The notes beneath the pieces are model-generated. The model saw nothing but the letters and a program-made list of their open reading frames with translations, had not been told where the DNA came from and did not search any database. A program made the translations under genes and the position numbers. This document shows positions 1 through 8,731 of a stretch of 63,718 nucleotides of DNA, in pieces. This DNA is from Acidiferrimicrobium sp. IK (GTDB lineage: Bacteria > Actinomycetota > Acidimicrobiia > Acidimicrobiales > Palsa-688). The stretch spans positions 1 through 63,718 of the forward strand of contig NZ_JAIMCB010000011.1 of NCBI RefSeq assembly GCF_025499425.1. The letters are read 5' to 3'. Every line of letters begins with the position of its first letter. The first letter of the stretch is position 1.

Positions 1-114
1 CGCAAGCCCGCCCACCGCATCGCCCAGTTCGCCCTGGCCGTCACATTCCTGCTCGTCGCCAAACTCATCGACTGGCGAAACCGCTGGTCACCGGCATCAA
101 CACCAATCCGCTGA
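1..114 (+). CDS. C-terminal fragment of an unknown protein (cut by window edge)
   Basis: The first 37 codons read open from base 1 and stop at TGA 112-114. The fragment contains a short hydrophobic stretch (FALAVTFLLVAKLI), so it may be the end of a membrane protein or an amphipathic tail. Nothing in it identifies a family. A second short open stretch (161-208) in another frame follows, so a frameshifted or decayed gene end is possible but cannot be judged from this piece. Confidence 0.35.
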   Translation, partial: RKPAHRIAQFALAVTFLLVAKLIDWRNRWSPASTPIR

Positions 115-281
115 GCCTCTTAGTGGAGCTAAGGATACTCGGTGGTCGCTGCGCCGGCCGGTGAGTTTCGTCCTCGACACCTTCATCGCCTGGTACGGCT
201 CTCGCTGAACTGACCTCCGCGGGCGTGGCCGGAGCGGGAGGGGGTAGTACCAGGCCACGAGCCGACAGAGGAGGCACGCGG

Positions 282-773
282 ATGGCAGACGGGATCACGG
301 GCGGCACGCTCGGACGGCTGGTCGGAAAAGCCAAGGCCAAGGTCGGCGAGGTGACCGGCCGCGACGACTTGGCGAGGGAAGGCCGGCTGCAGGAGAGCAG
401 CGCCGACGCTGCAGCCGAGGCCTCGGCCCGCCGGGCCGAGGCCGAGGAGAAGTCCGAGCAGGCCGACCTCACCGCCGAGCGCGACCGGCTGCTGATCGAG
501 CGGCGCCGGCTGGAGGCGGAGCAGTCGGCGGCGGAGGCCGAGCGCGCCGCGGCGCGCGACGAGCAGCGCCGGTCAGCGCAGATCGCCGCCGAAGCCGCCG
601 CCGCCCGCGAGGCGGTCGCTGCAGACGAGGTGGCACGGGAGCGGCAGGCTGCCGAGCGGCAGACCGAGGCGGAGGCCGCTCACGCCCGGACCGTCGCTGA
701 CGCCGACCGCCTGGAGCGCGACGCGGCCAACGCCGAGGCGCGAGCCGACGCCCTGGACCCGGAGGGCTCGTGA
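282..773 (+). CDS. CsbD-like N-terminal domain plus long coiled coil
   Basis: A 163-residue protein. Residues about 8-40 carry the Gly-Lys-Ala-Lys ... Val-Gly-Glu-Val-Thr-Gly-Arg-Asp-Asp-Leu pattern of the CsbD stress-protein family. The rest is Ala/Glu/Arg-rich heptad-like sequence, almost certainly a coiled coil. ATG 282 was chosen because AGAGGAGG lies at 267-274, seven bases upstream; an in-frame GTG at 225 has no such site. The stop overlaps the start of the next gene by one base, so the two are translationally coupled. Mycobacteria carry a similar pair (CsbD protein plus a protein annotated as IF2 family), which is the basis for inferring a general-stress role; the molecular function is unknown. 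Confidence 0.75.
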   Translation: MADGITGGTLGRLVGKAKAKVGEVTGRDDLAREGRLQESSADAAAEASARRAEAEEKSEQADLTAERDRLLIERRRLEAEQSAAEAERAAARDEQRRSAQIAAEAAAAREAVAADEVARERQAAERQTEAEAAHARTVADADRLERDAANAEARADALDPEGS

Positions 774-1402
774 TGGCGTTGCCGGCGCCCGCCCGCCGGG
801 CGATCACCTTGTACCTCGACGCGCTGCGCCTGCCCCTGGAGTGCATCGCGCCGGTGCTCGGTCAGGGCGACGCGTCGTCGCCGCTTCGCAGCACGCTCGT
901 TCGGGCCGACGCCAGCGCCCGGATCGCCATCGGGCGAGCGGTGAGCGACGCCGACTTGGTCGTCGACGGCCAGCGGAGGCGGGTCGCCGCCGACCAGCGG
1001 GCCGGAGCTGACGACCTCCGAGCCGGGGCGGCTACCGCCCGAGCGCAGGCCGACTCGCAGCTGGAGCGCCGCCGCGAGGACGAGCGGCGAGCCGTCGCCG
1101 CCGCCGAGCGTGACGCCGCAGCACGCGCCGCGCAGGTCGACCGAGCCGAGCGCCGGGCGGCCAGTGCCGCCTCGCAGGGCGCGCAGCGTCGCAAGGCCGC
1201 AGCTCGGACCACCCAGGCCCGAACCGAGGGGCGCCTCGACGCTGAGGCCCGGCGCCGCCGGCTTGACGAGATCGCCGCCGAGGAGGCGGCCCTCGCCACG
1301 CGGCAAGCCGCGGTGCGCAGCGAGCAGGAAGCCGAGCGCCTCGACGAGGCCGCGGCGAAGGTCAAGCGCGCCCGGCGTAACGGGACGGCCGAGCCCTCCT
1401 AG
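773..1402 (+). CDS. Coiled-coil protein, partner of the CsbD-like protein (IF2-like family)
   Basis: A 209-residue protein starting at ATG 773, inside the stop of the preceding gene. Residues about 8-35 form an amphipathic or weakly hydrophobic segment (ITLYLDALRLPLECIAPVLG); after that the protein is Ala/Arg/Glu-rich coiled coil to the end. It matches in layout the actinobacterial proteins loosely labelled IF2 family translation initiation factor, which have no GTPase domain and are not IF2. It probably associates with the CsbD-like protein, perhaps at the membrane. Function not known. The Ala/Arg bias makes every other frame open too, but the tight overlap and the SD-led upstream gene support this frame. 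Confidence 0.6.
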   Translation: MALPAPARRAITLYLDALRLPLECIAPVLGQGDASSPLRSTLVRADASARIAIGRAVSDADLVVDGQRRRVAADQRAGADDLRAGAATARAQADSQLERRREDERRAVAAAERDAAARAAQVDRAERRAASAASQGAQRRKAAARTTQARTEGRLDAEARRRRLDEIAAEEAALATRQAAVRSEQEAERLDEAAAKVKRARRNGTAEPS

Positions 1403-1433
1403 GCGAGGCGACCGGCCCGGCGGGGGCGCGCCG

Positions 1434-1904
1434 TCAGCCGCCCTCGCCCGTCGGCGCCGCCCGGCGGGCCGCGAACCACCCCGACAGCAGCTCGGAGCAC
1501 TCGTCGGCCCGCACCCCGATGCTCACCGGCACCTCATGGTTGAGGCGAGGATCGACGCAAAGGTTGTAAAGCGACCCGACCGCCCCCGCCTTCAGGTCGG
1601 CCGCCCCGTACACCAGCCTTCCCAATCTGGCGTTCACCAAGGCGCCGGCGCACATCGCGCACGGCTCGAGCGTCACATACAGCGTCGCCTCACCTAGCCG
1701 CCATTTCCCCAACCGATCTGCCGCGGCCCGCAATGCCAGGATCTCGGCGTGCGCCGTCGGGTCCCGATCGGTCTCCCGCCGGTTGCCGGCCGACGCCACC
1801 ACCTCGCCGTCGACCGCCACCACCGCGCCAACCGGCACCTCGCCGTTGCGTCCCGCCTCGCGGGCCTCCGCCAAGGCGGCGTCCATCAGCTCGTCGTCGA
1901 CCAC
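1434..1904 (-). CDS. tadA: tRNA-specific adenosine deaminase
   Basis: A zinc-dependent deaminase of the CDA fold that converts A34 to inosine in the anticodon of tRNA-Arg(ACG). The active site is complete: HAE (proton-shuttling Glu) and, 30 residues later, PCAMCAGAL giving the two zinc cysteines. From GTG 1904 the protein is 156 residues, normal for TadA. An upstream GTG at 1916 is possible, and the frame stays open further back, but that extension is basic and does not resemble the family. No clear ribosome site is visible. The gene diverges from the Nudix gene, with starts about 140 bases apart. Confidence 0.9.
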   Translation of the reverse strand: MVDDELMDAALAEAREAGRNGEVPVGAVVAVDGEVVASAGNRRETDRDPTAHAEILALRAAADRLGKWRLGEATLYVTLEPCAMCAGALVNARLGRLVYGAADLKAGAVGSLYNLCVDPRLNHEVPVSIGVRADECSELLSGWFAARRAAPTGEGG

Positions 1905-2032
1905 TCGACCGCGCACGGTAGCCCAGGCAGGAACCGCGCGGGTAGCCGGCGAACCTTGGCGGGTCCGGACGCGACGTCGGGTGGTCCTTCGGGGCGGCGC
2001 TGGGGCCGTCCGGTAGGAGCGCCCGGCTCGCT

Positions 2033-2038
2033 TACCCT
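2033..2038 (+). promoter_or_regulatory. Putative -10 box for a leaderless Nudix mRNA
   Basis: TACCCT ends seven bases before ATG 2046, so transcription would start at or next to the start codon. No Shine-Dalgarno sequence is present. Confidence 0.5.
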
Positions 2039-2045
2039 CACGGGC

Positions 2046-2576
2046 ATGCGTTGGCGGGTGCACGGCGAGACGGCCATCTACGACTCCCCGTGGGTGGGGC
2101 TGCGCCTAGCCGACGTCGAGCTTCCCGACGGCCGGCGCTTCGACCACCACGTCGTGCGCATGCCGCTGCCCGCGGCCGGGGTGGTCGTGACCGGAGCCGA
2201 CGGCGTGCTGCTGCTGTGGCGGCACCGGTTCGTCACCGACACCTGGGGTTGGGAGATCCCGGCCGGGCGGGTCGAGGCCGGCGAGGACCTCGCCGCGGGC
2301 GCGGCGCGCGAGGTCCTGGAGGAGACCGGATGGCAGCCGGGGCCCCTCCAACCGCTCACCTCCTACCACCCCTCCAACGGCCTGTCCGACCAGACCTTCC
2401 ATCTGTTCAAGGCTGACAGTGCCACCCGCGTCGGACCGCCGACGGACTGGACCGAATCGGAGCGGGTGGAGTGGCTGCCCGTCGAACGCCTCCGCCACGA
2501 GATGCAAGTCGGGAAGGTCTCCGACGGCCTCAGCCTCACCGCGCTGTGCTGGTGCCTGGCGTTCGGGCACCTGTAA
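2046..2576 (+). CDS. Nudix hydrolase, ADP-ribose pyrophosphatase-like
   Basis: A 176-residue protein with a full Nudix box (residues about 75-100: GRVEAGEDLAAGAAREVLEE then TGW), which binds the divalent metal and hydrolyses nucleoside diphosphate-X compounds. The flanking features, GWEIPAGR before the box and a SNGLSDQTFHLF segment after it, fit the ADP-ribose pyrophosphatase branch, so ADP-ribose or a related NDP-sugar is the likely substrate. ATG 2046 is preferred because a TACCCT box lies seven bases upstream, consistent with a leaderless message; the frame is open further upstream but that part does not look like the family. Confidence 0.88.
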   Translation: MRWRVHGETAIYDSPWVGLRLADVELPDGRRFDHHVVRMPLPAAGVVVTGADGVLLLWRHRFVTDTWGWEIPAGRVEAGEDLAAGAAREVLEETGWQPGPLQPLTSYHPSNGLSDQTFHLFKADSATRVGPPTDWTESERVEWLPVERLRHEMQVGKVSDGLSLTALCWCLAFGHL

Positions 2577-2786
2577 GGCCGCCTTCCCCCCGGGCCCGGC
2601 GGGAAGGAGAGCGGGTCGGACGCGTCGAATGACCTCTCGTAACGACTGACCGGCCCGCACAGGGGCCGACGGCACGACAAACCGGGGGATTCCGAGGTTG
2701 GCCCGATCCGAGGTGGCCGCCGCCTGCCCTGGTCACCGCTGGAGGTGGCCCGGTGCGGCCGGCGCAATCGAGCGCAGGCTCCTCCG

Positions 2787-4127
2787 GTGAGCGCGACCGC
2801 CCGGTCCTTCGAGGCTCACCAGCGGGCCGCCAACCGCCGGACCTTGCTGCTCGCCGGAGCGGGCGTCGCGCTCGTCGCAATCCTCGTCGCGGCGGTCGCC
2901 GGGATGGTCCTGTCGTTCAGCGGTGCCTTCACCGACTACGTCGCGGTGACCGCCACCTTGCCTCCGGGCCAGCCCGTCGACCCCGGCGCGCTGGTGACCT
3001 TCCGCCAGGTCCAGGTCGGCACCGTGCAAGGGGAGGGGCGCACCACCAGGGACGGGTCGGTGGTGGTCACCTTGCACCTGACCCCCTCCAAGATCACCAA
3101 CATCCCCTCCAACGTCAGCATCGCCGTCGCTCCCGCATCGATCTTCGGGGTGCAGTCCGTCGTGCTGACCCCCTCACCGGCCGCGGCCGGCCGCCTGCAC
3201 GCCGGGGAGATGCTGGCCGCGGCGACGACCGGCTCGGCGTCGCTGCAGGGCACCCTGGCGGACACCAACCGGCTTCTCACCGGGCTGCACCCGGCCCAGA
3301 TCGACACCACCCTCAACGCCCTCGGCACCGCCCTCCAGGGGCAGGGGCCCTCTGTCGGGCAGGCCGTCGACCGCCTCACCGCCTACCTGGACGGCATGAT
3401 CCCCCAGCTGCCGACCTTCAACAACGACATCGCCTCGCTGGGCCCGGTGCTCGACGGGCTGTCCGCCGCGGTCCCCAACCTCCTCGCCACCGCCTCCAAC
3501 TCTGCGACGGTCGCCCAGACCGTGACGGGCTCCGCCGCTGACCTCACCAACGCCCTCGGTCTCGGGAGGTCCGTCGCCGACCAGAGCACCCAGCTGCTCA
3601 CGAGCATCGACGGGGCGCTCCACGCGTTCCTCACCAACTTCCTGCCGATCCTCGTCGACGTCCAAGCCAACCCCGACGTCATCCCCCAGACGCTCACCAA
3701 CCTCAACCTGCTGGCGACCAAGCTGTTCCCGGCTCTGGAGCAAGGCCCCTACGTCAAGTTCGAGGCTGGGATCTTCCTCTCAAACCCGATGGACTCCCTC
3801 TTCGCCGGGAGCTTTCTGCTTCCGGCGCCCATCGCCAACTCCGAGGCCCAGTACGCCTTCGCGTCGCTGATGAACCCCCCGACCTACACCGCCGCTAACT
3901 GCCCGTCCTACGGCACCGAGAAAGGCCCCAACTGCGGCACCGCAACCGCCGCCGCCACCCAGGCCGCGGCGTCGCGCGGTGTCGCCACCACCGCCGTCGC
4001 CCCCGCCGCTCAACAACAAGTGGCCACCGCGCTTTTGTCGCAGGCGTCGGGCGCCTCGCCGGCGACCACCTCCCCGGCGGCCGCCGCCGTGCTCGGCTCG
4101 CTGCTCGGCAGCCTGGGGTCGGCATGA
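2787..4127 (+). CDS. mceA: MCE family protein MceA
   Basis: First gene of a six-gene mce operon. From GTG 2787 it has 446 residues: a basic N-terminus, one membrane segment (about 19-42, LLLAGAGVALVAILVAAVAG), an MCE/MlaD lipid-binding domain (about 45-130), a helical region and an Ala/Thr/Ser-rich tail. In mycobacteria MceA-F form a heterohexameric periplasmic tunnel that brings lipids or sterols to a YrbE/MceG ABC importer. The first MCE gene normally follows yrbEA-yrbEB; here it follows a Nudix gene after a 210-base gap. The start is uncertain: GTG 2745 in the same frame is an alternative. The stop overlaps mceB by four bases (ATGA). Confidence 0.85.
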   Translation: MSATARSFEAHQRAANRRTLLLAGAGVALVAILVAAVAGMVLSFSGAFTDYVAVTATLPPGQPVDPGALVTFRQVQVGTVQGEGRTTRDGSVVVTLHLTPSKITNIPSNVSIAVAPASIFGVQSVVLTPSPAAAGRLHAGEMLAAATTGSASLQGTLADTNRLLTGLHPAQIDTTLNALGTALQGQGPSVGQAVDRLTAYLDGMIPQLPTFNNDIASLGPVLDGLSAAVPNLLATASNSATVAQTVTGSAADLTNALGLGRSVADQSTQLLTSIDGALHAFLTNFLPILVDVQANPDVIPQTLTNLNLLATKLFPALEQGPYVKFEAGIFLSNPMDSLFAGSFLLPAPIANSEAQYAFASLMNPPTYTAANCPSYGTEKGPNCGTATAAATQAAASRGVATTAVAPAAQQQVATALLSQASGASPATTSPAAAAVLGSLLGSLGSA

Positions 4128-5272
4128 GCAAGGCGCTGGCGGGGATCGTCGTCAAGCTGGCCGTGTTCACCGCCGCGTCGCTCGTGCTCACCGCGGTTGT
4201 GGTGGCCAGCCTCCTCGATCTCGACACCTCCCCCACCCACCGCTACAAGGCGCTGTTCACCAACGCGTCGTCGCTGCAGAACGGCGACCCGGTGCGCGTC
4301 GCGGGCGTCAAGGTCGGGCGGGTCAGCTCCGTGTCGCTGCGAGGCAACGACGCCCTGGTCAGCTTCACCCTCGACACGTCCCAGCAGCTGCGCACCACGT
4401 CACAGGCGCAGATCGAGTTCGAGAACCTCTTCGGGCAGCGGAACCTGACCCTCACCGCCGGCTCCGGCGGCGGCCCTCTACCGCCCGGCTCCACCATCCC
4501 CGTGTCGCGCACCCAGCCGGCGCTCGACCTGACCGACTTGTTCAACGGGTTCCAGCCGCTGTTCCAAGCTCTCACCCCCGCCGACATCAACCAGCTGACC
4601 GCCAACATCATCGGCGCTTTCCAGGGGCAGTCGACCAACATCTCGGGGCTGGTCACCGAGACCGCCCGGCTGACCAACAACCTGGCCGACCGCAGCCAGA
4701 TCATCGACCAGGTCGTCAGCAACCTCAACACCCTGCTCACCACCGTCGCCGGTCACGACACCCAGGTCGGCCAGTTCATCGACAGCTTCGCGTCGCTGGC
4801 AGGCAACCTGGCGGGGGAGCGAGGCCTCATCTCATCGGCCATCTCCAGCGCGTCGACCCTCACCGGCGGCCTCAGCGGCCTGACCGGCCAGATCCAGCCG
4901 TCCCTGCAGTCGTCGATCACCGACCTCACCGGCGTCACCGCCGCCATCGCGGCCAACCAGACCTCCCTCGACGGGTTGCTGCGGACCACCGGCGGCACCC
5001 TGACGAGCCTGAGCGGCACCCTCCAGAACGGGACCTACGCCAAGTTCTACCTGTGCAACCTGACGGTCAACCCGGCGAAGCCGCTCCCGTTGACGCTCGT
5101 CGATCTGAGCACGCTGATCAACGGGTTGACCGGCGCCGGCGGCGCGCTCCCGGCGCCGGTCGCGTCTCTCCTCACCAACCTGACCGGCAGCCTGGCGCCG
5201 GTCACCAACGGCATCAACCTCCCGCACGGACCGCTCGGCGACCCGAGCCAGCACACCCCGAACTGCCAGTGA
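4124..5272 (+). CDS. mceB: MCE family protein MceB
   Basis: A 382-residue protein starting in an ATGA overlap with mceA. It has an N-terminal membrane helix (about 9-31), an MCE domain (about 38-115 with the NGDPVRVAGVKVGRVSSV core) and a long helical region typical of the tunnel-forming part. A conserved C-terminal FYLCNL ... C pair may form a disulfide outside the membrane. Expected to be one of six subunits of the Mce lipid-uptake complex. Confidence 0.88.
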   Translation: MSKALAGIVVKLAVFTAASLVLTAVVVASLLDLDTSPTHRYKALFTNASSLQNGDPVRVAGVKVGRVSSVSLRGNDALVSFTLDTSQQLRTTSQAQIEFENLFGQRNLTLTAGSGGGPLPPGSTIPVSRTQPALDLTDLFNGFQPLFQALTPADINQLTANIIGAFQGQSTNISGLVTETARLTNNLADRSQIIDQVVSNLNTLLTTVAGHDTQVGQFIDSFASLAGNLAGERGLISSAISSASTLTGGLSGLTGQIQPSLQSSITDLTGVTAAIAANQTSLDGLLRTTGGTLTSLSGTLQNGTYAKFYLCNLTVNPAKPLPLTLVDLSTLINGLTGAGGALPAPVASLLTNLTGSLAPVTNGINLPHGPLGDPSQHTPNCQ

Positions 5273-6297
5273 TGAAGCCCTTCCGCGAGCGCAACGTCAA
5301 AATCGTCGCCGTCGTCGCCGCCGTCGTCTTGGTGGCCGCGGTGCTGGTGGCGTTCAACTTCGGCCGGCTGTTCAACACCACCGACCGTTACTACGCCGAC
5401 CTGGCCGACGCCGGTCAGCTGGTCAAAGGCGAGAACGTCGAGATCGCCGGCGTCAACGTCGGCACCATCAACGGCGCCACGCTGCAAGGCAACCACGTCG
5501 TGCTGTCGTTCAACGTCAAGCACGGCATCCCGCTCGGCTCGACGACGACCCTGCAGGTCAAGGTCCTCTCACCTCTCGGCCAGGAGTACATCCAGCTCGA
5601 TCGCAGCGGCCCCGGCACGATGCGCCCGGGTCAGACCATCCCCATCGAGCGGACGTTCGGCTCGCCGAGCATCGTAGGTACCGTCACCCAGTTCGGCACC
5701 GAGGTGTCCCAGATCAACCAGCAGCAGCTGGCCAAGGCCCTCACCGTCGCCGAGCAGGACCTGGCCGGCACGTCGCCCTCGGCCACCGCGGCGGCGATCC
5801 ACGGGCTCGGCGCGCTCTCCAAGGTCATCGCCGACCGGCAGGACCAGCTGTCCAGCCTGGTCGCCGAAGCCCAGCAAGTCACCGCCACCCTCGACGCTCA
5901 CCAGCAGCCGCTCCTGACGCTGATCGGCCAGAGCACGCTGGTCCTGCAGGTGGTGGAGGCCCGCAAGACCGACATCGACAACCTCTTGGCGTCGACGCAG
6001 TCCCTCAGCCGGCAGGTCAGCTCGATCCTGACCGATCCGAAGGCCAACCTGAGCGCCCTGCTCGCCAACCTGCAGACGGTGTCCGGGGTCCTGGCCAAGG
6101 ACTCGGCGTCGCTCGGCCAGACCATCCCGATCCTGGCCGGCTTCTCGAAGTACGTCACCAACGCCACCGGCAACGGCCCGTACCTCGACGCGGTGGCCCC
6201 GACGCTGCTGATCGCCGACAACGTCATCAAGGAGTGCTCCAAGCCGGGAGCCGACACCGATTCCAACGTCCTGACCGGACAGGGGTGCAAGGCATGA
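5272..6297 (+). CDS. mceC: MCE family protein MceC
   Basis: A 341-residue protein, ATG 5272 overlapping the mceB stop by one base. Membrane helix at about 10-30, MCE domain at about 38-120 (GENVEIAGVNVGTING; LSPLGQEYIQL), then a helical tunnel segment and a C-terminal Cys-containing tail. It is shorter than MceA, B and D and has no Pro-rich extension. Same complex as its neighbours. Confidence 0.88.
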   Translation: MKPFRERNVKIVAVVAAVVLVAAVLVAFNFGRLFNTTDRYYADLADAGQLVKGENVEIAGVNVGTINGATLQGNHVVLSFNVKHGIPLGSTTTLQVKVLSPLGQEYIQLDRSGPGTMRPGQTIPIERTFGSPSIVGTVTQFGTEVSQINQQQLAKALTVAEQDLAGTSPSATAAAIHGLGALSKVIADRQDQLSSLVAEAQQVTATLDAHQQPLLTLIGQSTLVLQVVEARKTDIDNLLASTQSLSRQVSSILTDPKANLSALLANLQTVSGVLAKDSASLGQTIPILAGFSKYVTNATGNGPYLDAVAPTLLIADNVIKECSKPGADTDSNVLTGQGCKA

Positions 6298-7538
6298 CCC
6301 TCCTCGACCCGGCTCTCCGTCGCGGGAGCGGCCCCGGTCGGCTGCCGGCGTGGGTCGGGGGCCTAACCCGCCGCGTCGGGCTGGTCCCGCTCGTCGGCGG
6401 GCTGGTCGCGGCGATCGTCGCCATCGGAGCGCTGGGCGTGGTGGTGACCCGCGGCTCCGCCCCGATGCGCACCATCACCGCGGTGTTCGCCCAGGCGCCG
6501 GGCCTCTACGCCGGCAACCACGTCGAAGTGCTCAGCATCCCCGTCGGGTCGGTCACGTCGGTCAAGCCCGGCGTGAACGGCGTCGTGGTGACCATGAAGG
6601 TCAAGCGCAGCGTGTCGATCCCGGCCGGCGCGTCGGCGGTCCTCATGGCCCCGCAGGTGGTCAACGACCGCTTCGTTGCTCTCACCCCTGTCTACAACGG
6701 GGGCCCGACGATGGCCGACCACGCGGTCATACCGACGAACCGGACCGTGATCCCGATGTCGATCGACCAGGTGCTGGGCACCCTGGACTCGTTGTTCAAA
6801 GCCCTCGGGCCGACCGCCGCCGACCAGCAGGGGGTGCTCGCCAGCCTGCTCAACGAGCTGAACAGCCAGCTCAACGGGCAAGGCCAGCCGCTCCACGACA
6901 CCATCGCCGCCGCGGCGTCAGCCGCCACCGGCCTGGCCGCGGACGCCCCGCAGCTCGCCGGGACCCTGGACAAGCTCAGCTCGTTCGTCAAGACCCTGGC
7001 CAACGACAGCTCCAACTACGAGCTGTTCACCTCCACCCTCGCCGGCGCCGCCAGCCAGCTCAACGGCGAGAAGACCCAGCTGGCGGGCGCCCTCTCGACG
7101 CTCCAGCAGACCCTGGCCCAAGTCGCCAACTTCGTGAAGACCAACGGCACGACCATCGGCGCCACCATCCGCAACCTCGACGCGGCCGCGGCGGCCACCG
7201 CCAGCCAGCAGGCCAGCCTCGGCCAGGCCCTGCAGCTGCTGCCCCTCGCCGGCCAGAACCTGCAAAACGCGGTCGGTCTCGACATGACCGACCCGGCCCA
7301 CCCGACGCCGATCCTGCAGGCCAGGGTGACGGTCCCCACCGCATCCCAGGGGCTCGTCAAGCAAGTGTGCGGCTCGACGCTGCTGCGCACCGTCCAGCTG
7401 TTCACCATGCAGTCGGCCGCTCCGGTGCTGGCACCGATCTGCTCGTTCTCCGCGGCGGCCACCGCCCTCAACGCCGCTCCCGGAACGCCCGCCGCCCCCG
7501 ACCTGTCCCTAGCCGCACTCATGGACGCGTCCAAGTGA
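6294..7538 (+). CDS. mceD: MCE family protein MceD
   Basis: A 414-residue protein starting at ATG 6294 in an ATGA overlap with mceC. The N-terminus has about 30 basic, Gly-rich residues, then a membrane helix (PLVGGLVAAIVAIGALGVVV), then the MCE domain with GNHVEVLSIPVGSVTSV. Two C-terminal cysteines (QVCGST and APICSF) are spaced as in other Mce proteins. The helical region is rich in Ala and Gln. It is the fourth subunit of the operon. Confidence 0.88.
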   Translation: MTLLDPALRRGSGPGRLPAWVGGLTRRVGLVPLVGGLVAAIVAIGALGVVVTRGSAPMRTITAVFAQAPGLYAGNHVEVLSIPVGSVTSVKPGVNGVVVTMKVKRSVSIPAGASAVLMAPQVVNDRFVALTPVYNGGPTMADHAVIPTNRTVIPMSIDQVLGTLDSLFKALGPTAADQQGVLASLLNELNSQLNGQGQPLHDTIAAAASAATGLAADAPQLAGTLDKLSSFVKTLANDSSNYELFTSTLAGAASQLNGEKTQLAGALSTLQQTLAQVANFVKTNGTTIGATIRNLDAAAAATASQQASLGQALQLLPLAGQNLQNAVGLDMTDPAHPTPILQARVTVPTASQGLVKQVCGSTLLRTVQLFTMQSAAPVLAPICSFSAAATALNAAPGTPAAPDLSLAALMDASK

Positions 7539-8731
7539 GCGGGCGACGAGTGCGCCGCCGGATGGTCGCAGTGGCAGCCGGCGTGGCGGCCACGCTGACC
7601 CTGGGCGGGTGCGGGCTGAGCCTGCAGTCGCTGCCCCAGATCGGCGGCAGTGGTGGCGGCGGCTACACCATCCACGCCGTGTTCAGCACCGTGGCGTCCC
7701 TGGCCCCCAACGCCAAGGTCCGCGACGGCGACGCGGTCGTGGGCCGGGTGAGCGCGATCCACGCCCGCAACTTCCAAGCCGTGGTCGACATGTCGATCCA
7801 AAAGGGTCTGGTCCTGCCGGTGGGCACCACCGCCGAAGCTCGCTTCTCGACGCCGCTCGGCGACGAGTACATCGCCCTCACCGTGCCGAGCGGCCCGCTG
7901 GCGTCCAGGTCCAGGTTGGCGCCAGGCGCCACCCTCGACGAGGCGCAGACCCACGCCGCGCCGACCGTCGCCGACACGCTCGCGGCGCTGGCGACGGTCC
8001 TCTACGGCAGCGGCTTGGGGCAGGCCAAGACCATCACCACCGAGCTCAACCAGATCCTGGGCGGACGGGGCCCGGAGTTCCAGAAGCTGCTGAGCGACGT
8101 CAACGTGACGGTCACGTCTCTGGCCGGCAACGACAGCGGCATCGACACCGCGCTGGCTTCGCTCGGGAAGATCTCGGCGCAGCTCAACGGCGGGACCGGG
8201 TCGCTTGTCGCCGCGCTCGACACCCTGCCCCAAGCGGCGCAGACGATCGACGCCAACAACACGGCGCTGGCCCAGCTCCTCACCAGCATCAACCAGCTGA
8301 CCCCGGCGACCCTGGCGGTCATCTCCCACAGCGGCGCCAACCTGGTGCAAGACAGCCGCCAGCTGGCCCCGGTCGCGGCGCAGCTGGCCACCATCCAGGG
8401 CCAGGTCGGCACCGACCTGGCCGACCTGCAGCGGGTCATCGCCGACGTCGGCAAGACCGCGCCGGCCGGCTACGTCCAGGGAGACTTCTCCTTCGACACC
8501 ACCTACCCGGGCGTGGGGTGCGTCCCCCACATCGGCGTGAACCTGGCGGCCTGCAACCCCCTCTACCCCTCCTCCAACGTGGCCCCGGAGAGCAAGCTGG
8601 AAGCCGACCCGGCGACGCCCAACAGCCCGCCGGCCTCGGGCGGCTCGTCCACCAGCGCCGCCTCCACCAGCGCCGCTTCGAGCGGCCAGGCGGCAGGCGC
8701 CGTCACCGAGATGGAGGCGGCGCTCCCGTGA
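7535..8731 (+). CDS. mceE: MCE family lipoprotein MceE (LprK-type)
   Basis: A 398-residue protein, GTG 7535 in a GTGA overlap with mceD. Unlike the other five it has a lipoprotein signal peptide: basic RRVRRR, a hydrophobic core and the lipobox LGGC with Cys26 as the lipidated residue. This is the known peculiarity of the fifth gene in actinobacterial mce operons (LprK in M. tuberculosis mce1). The MCE domain follows at about 42-125, then a helical region and a Ser/Ala-rich disordered tail. Confidence 0.9.
   Translation: MSGRRVRRRMVAVAAGVAATLTLGGCGLSLQSLPQIGGSGGGGYTIHAVFSTVASLAPNAKVRDGDAVVGRVSAIHARNFQAVVDMSIQKGLVLPVGTTAEARFSTPLGDEYIALTVPSGPLASRSRLAPGATLDEAQTHAAPTVADTLAALATVLYGSGLGQAKTITTELNQILGGRGPEFQKLLSDVNVTVTSLAGNDSGIDTALASLGKISAQLNGGTGSLVAALDTLPQAAQTIDANNTALAQLLTSINQLTPATLAVISHSGANLVQDSRQLAPVAAQLATIQGQVGTDLADLQRVIADVGKTAPAGYVQGDFSFDTTYPGVGCVPHIGVNLAACNPLYPSSNVAPESKLEADPATPNSPPASGGSSTSAASTSAASSGQAAGAVTEMEAALP

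Noticed and set aside
161..208. Short open stretch after the first fragment (SFVLDTFIAWYGSR)
   Set aside because: Only 15 codons with no start signal or partner; cannot be told from chance.
7016..8530. A 504-codon open frame on the minus strand across mceD-mceE, and similar long antisense frames along the mce operon
   Set aside because: The plus strand carries clear MCE proteins with four-base overlaps; antisense frames stay open because of high GC at third codon positions, and their translations show no domain.
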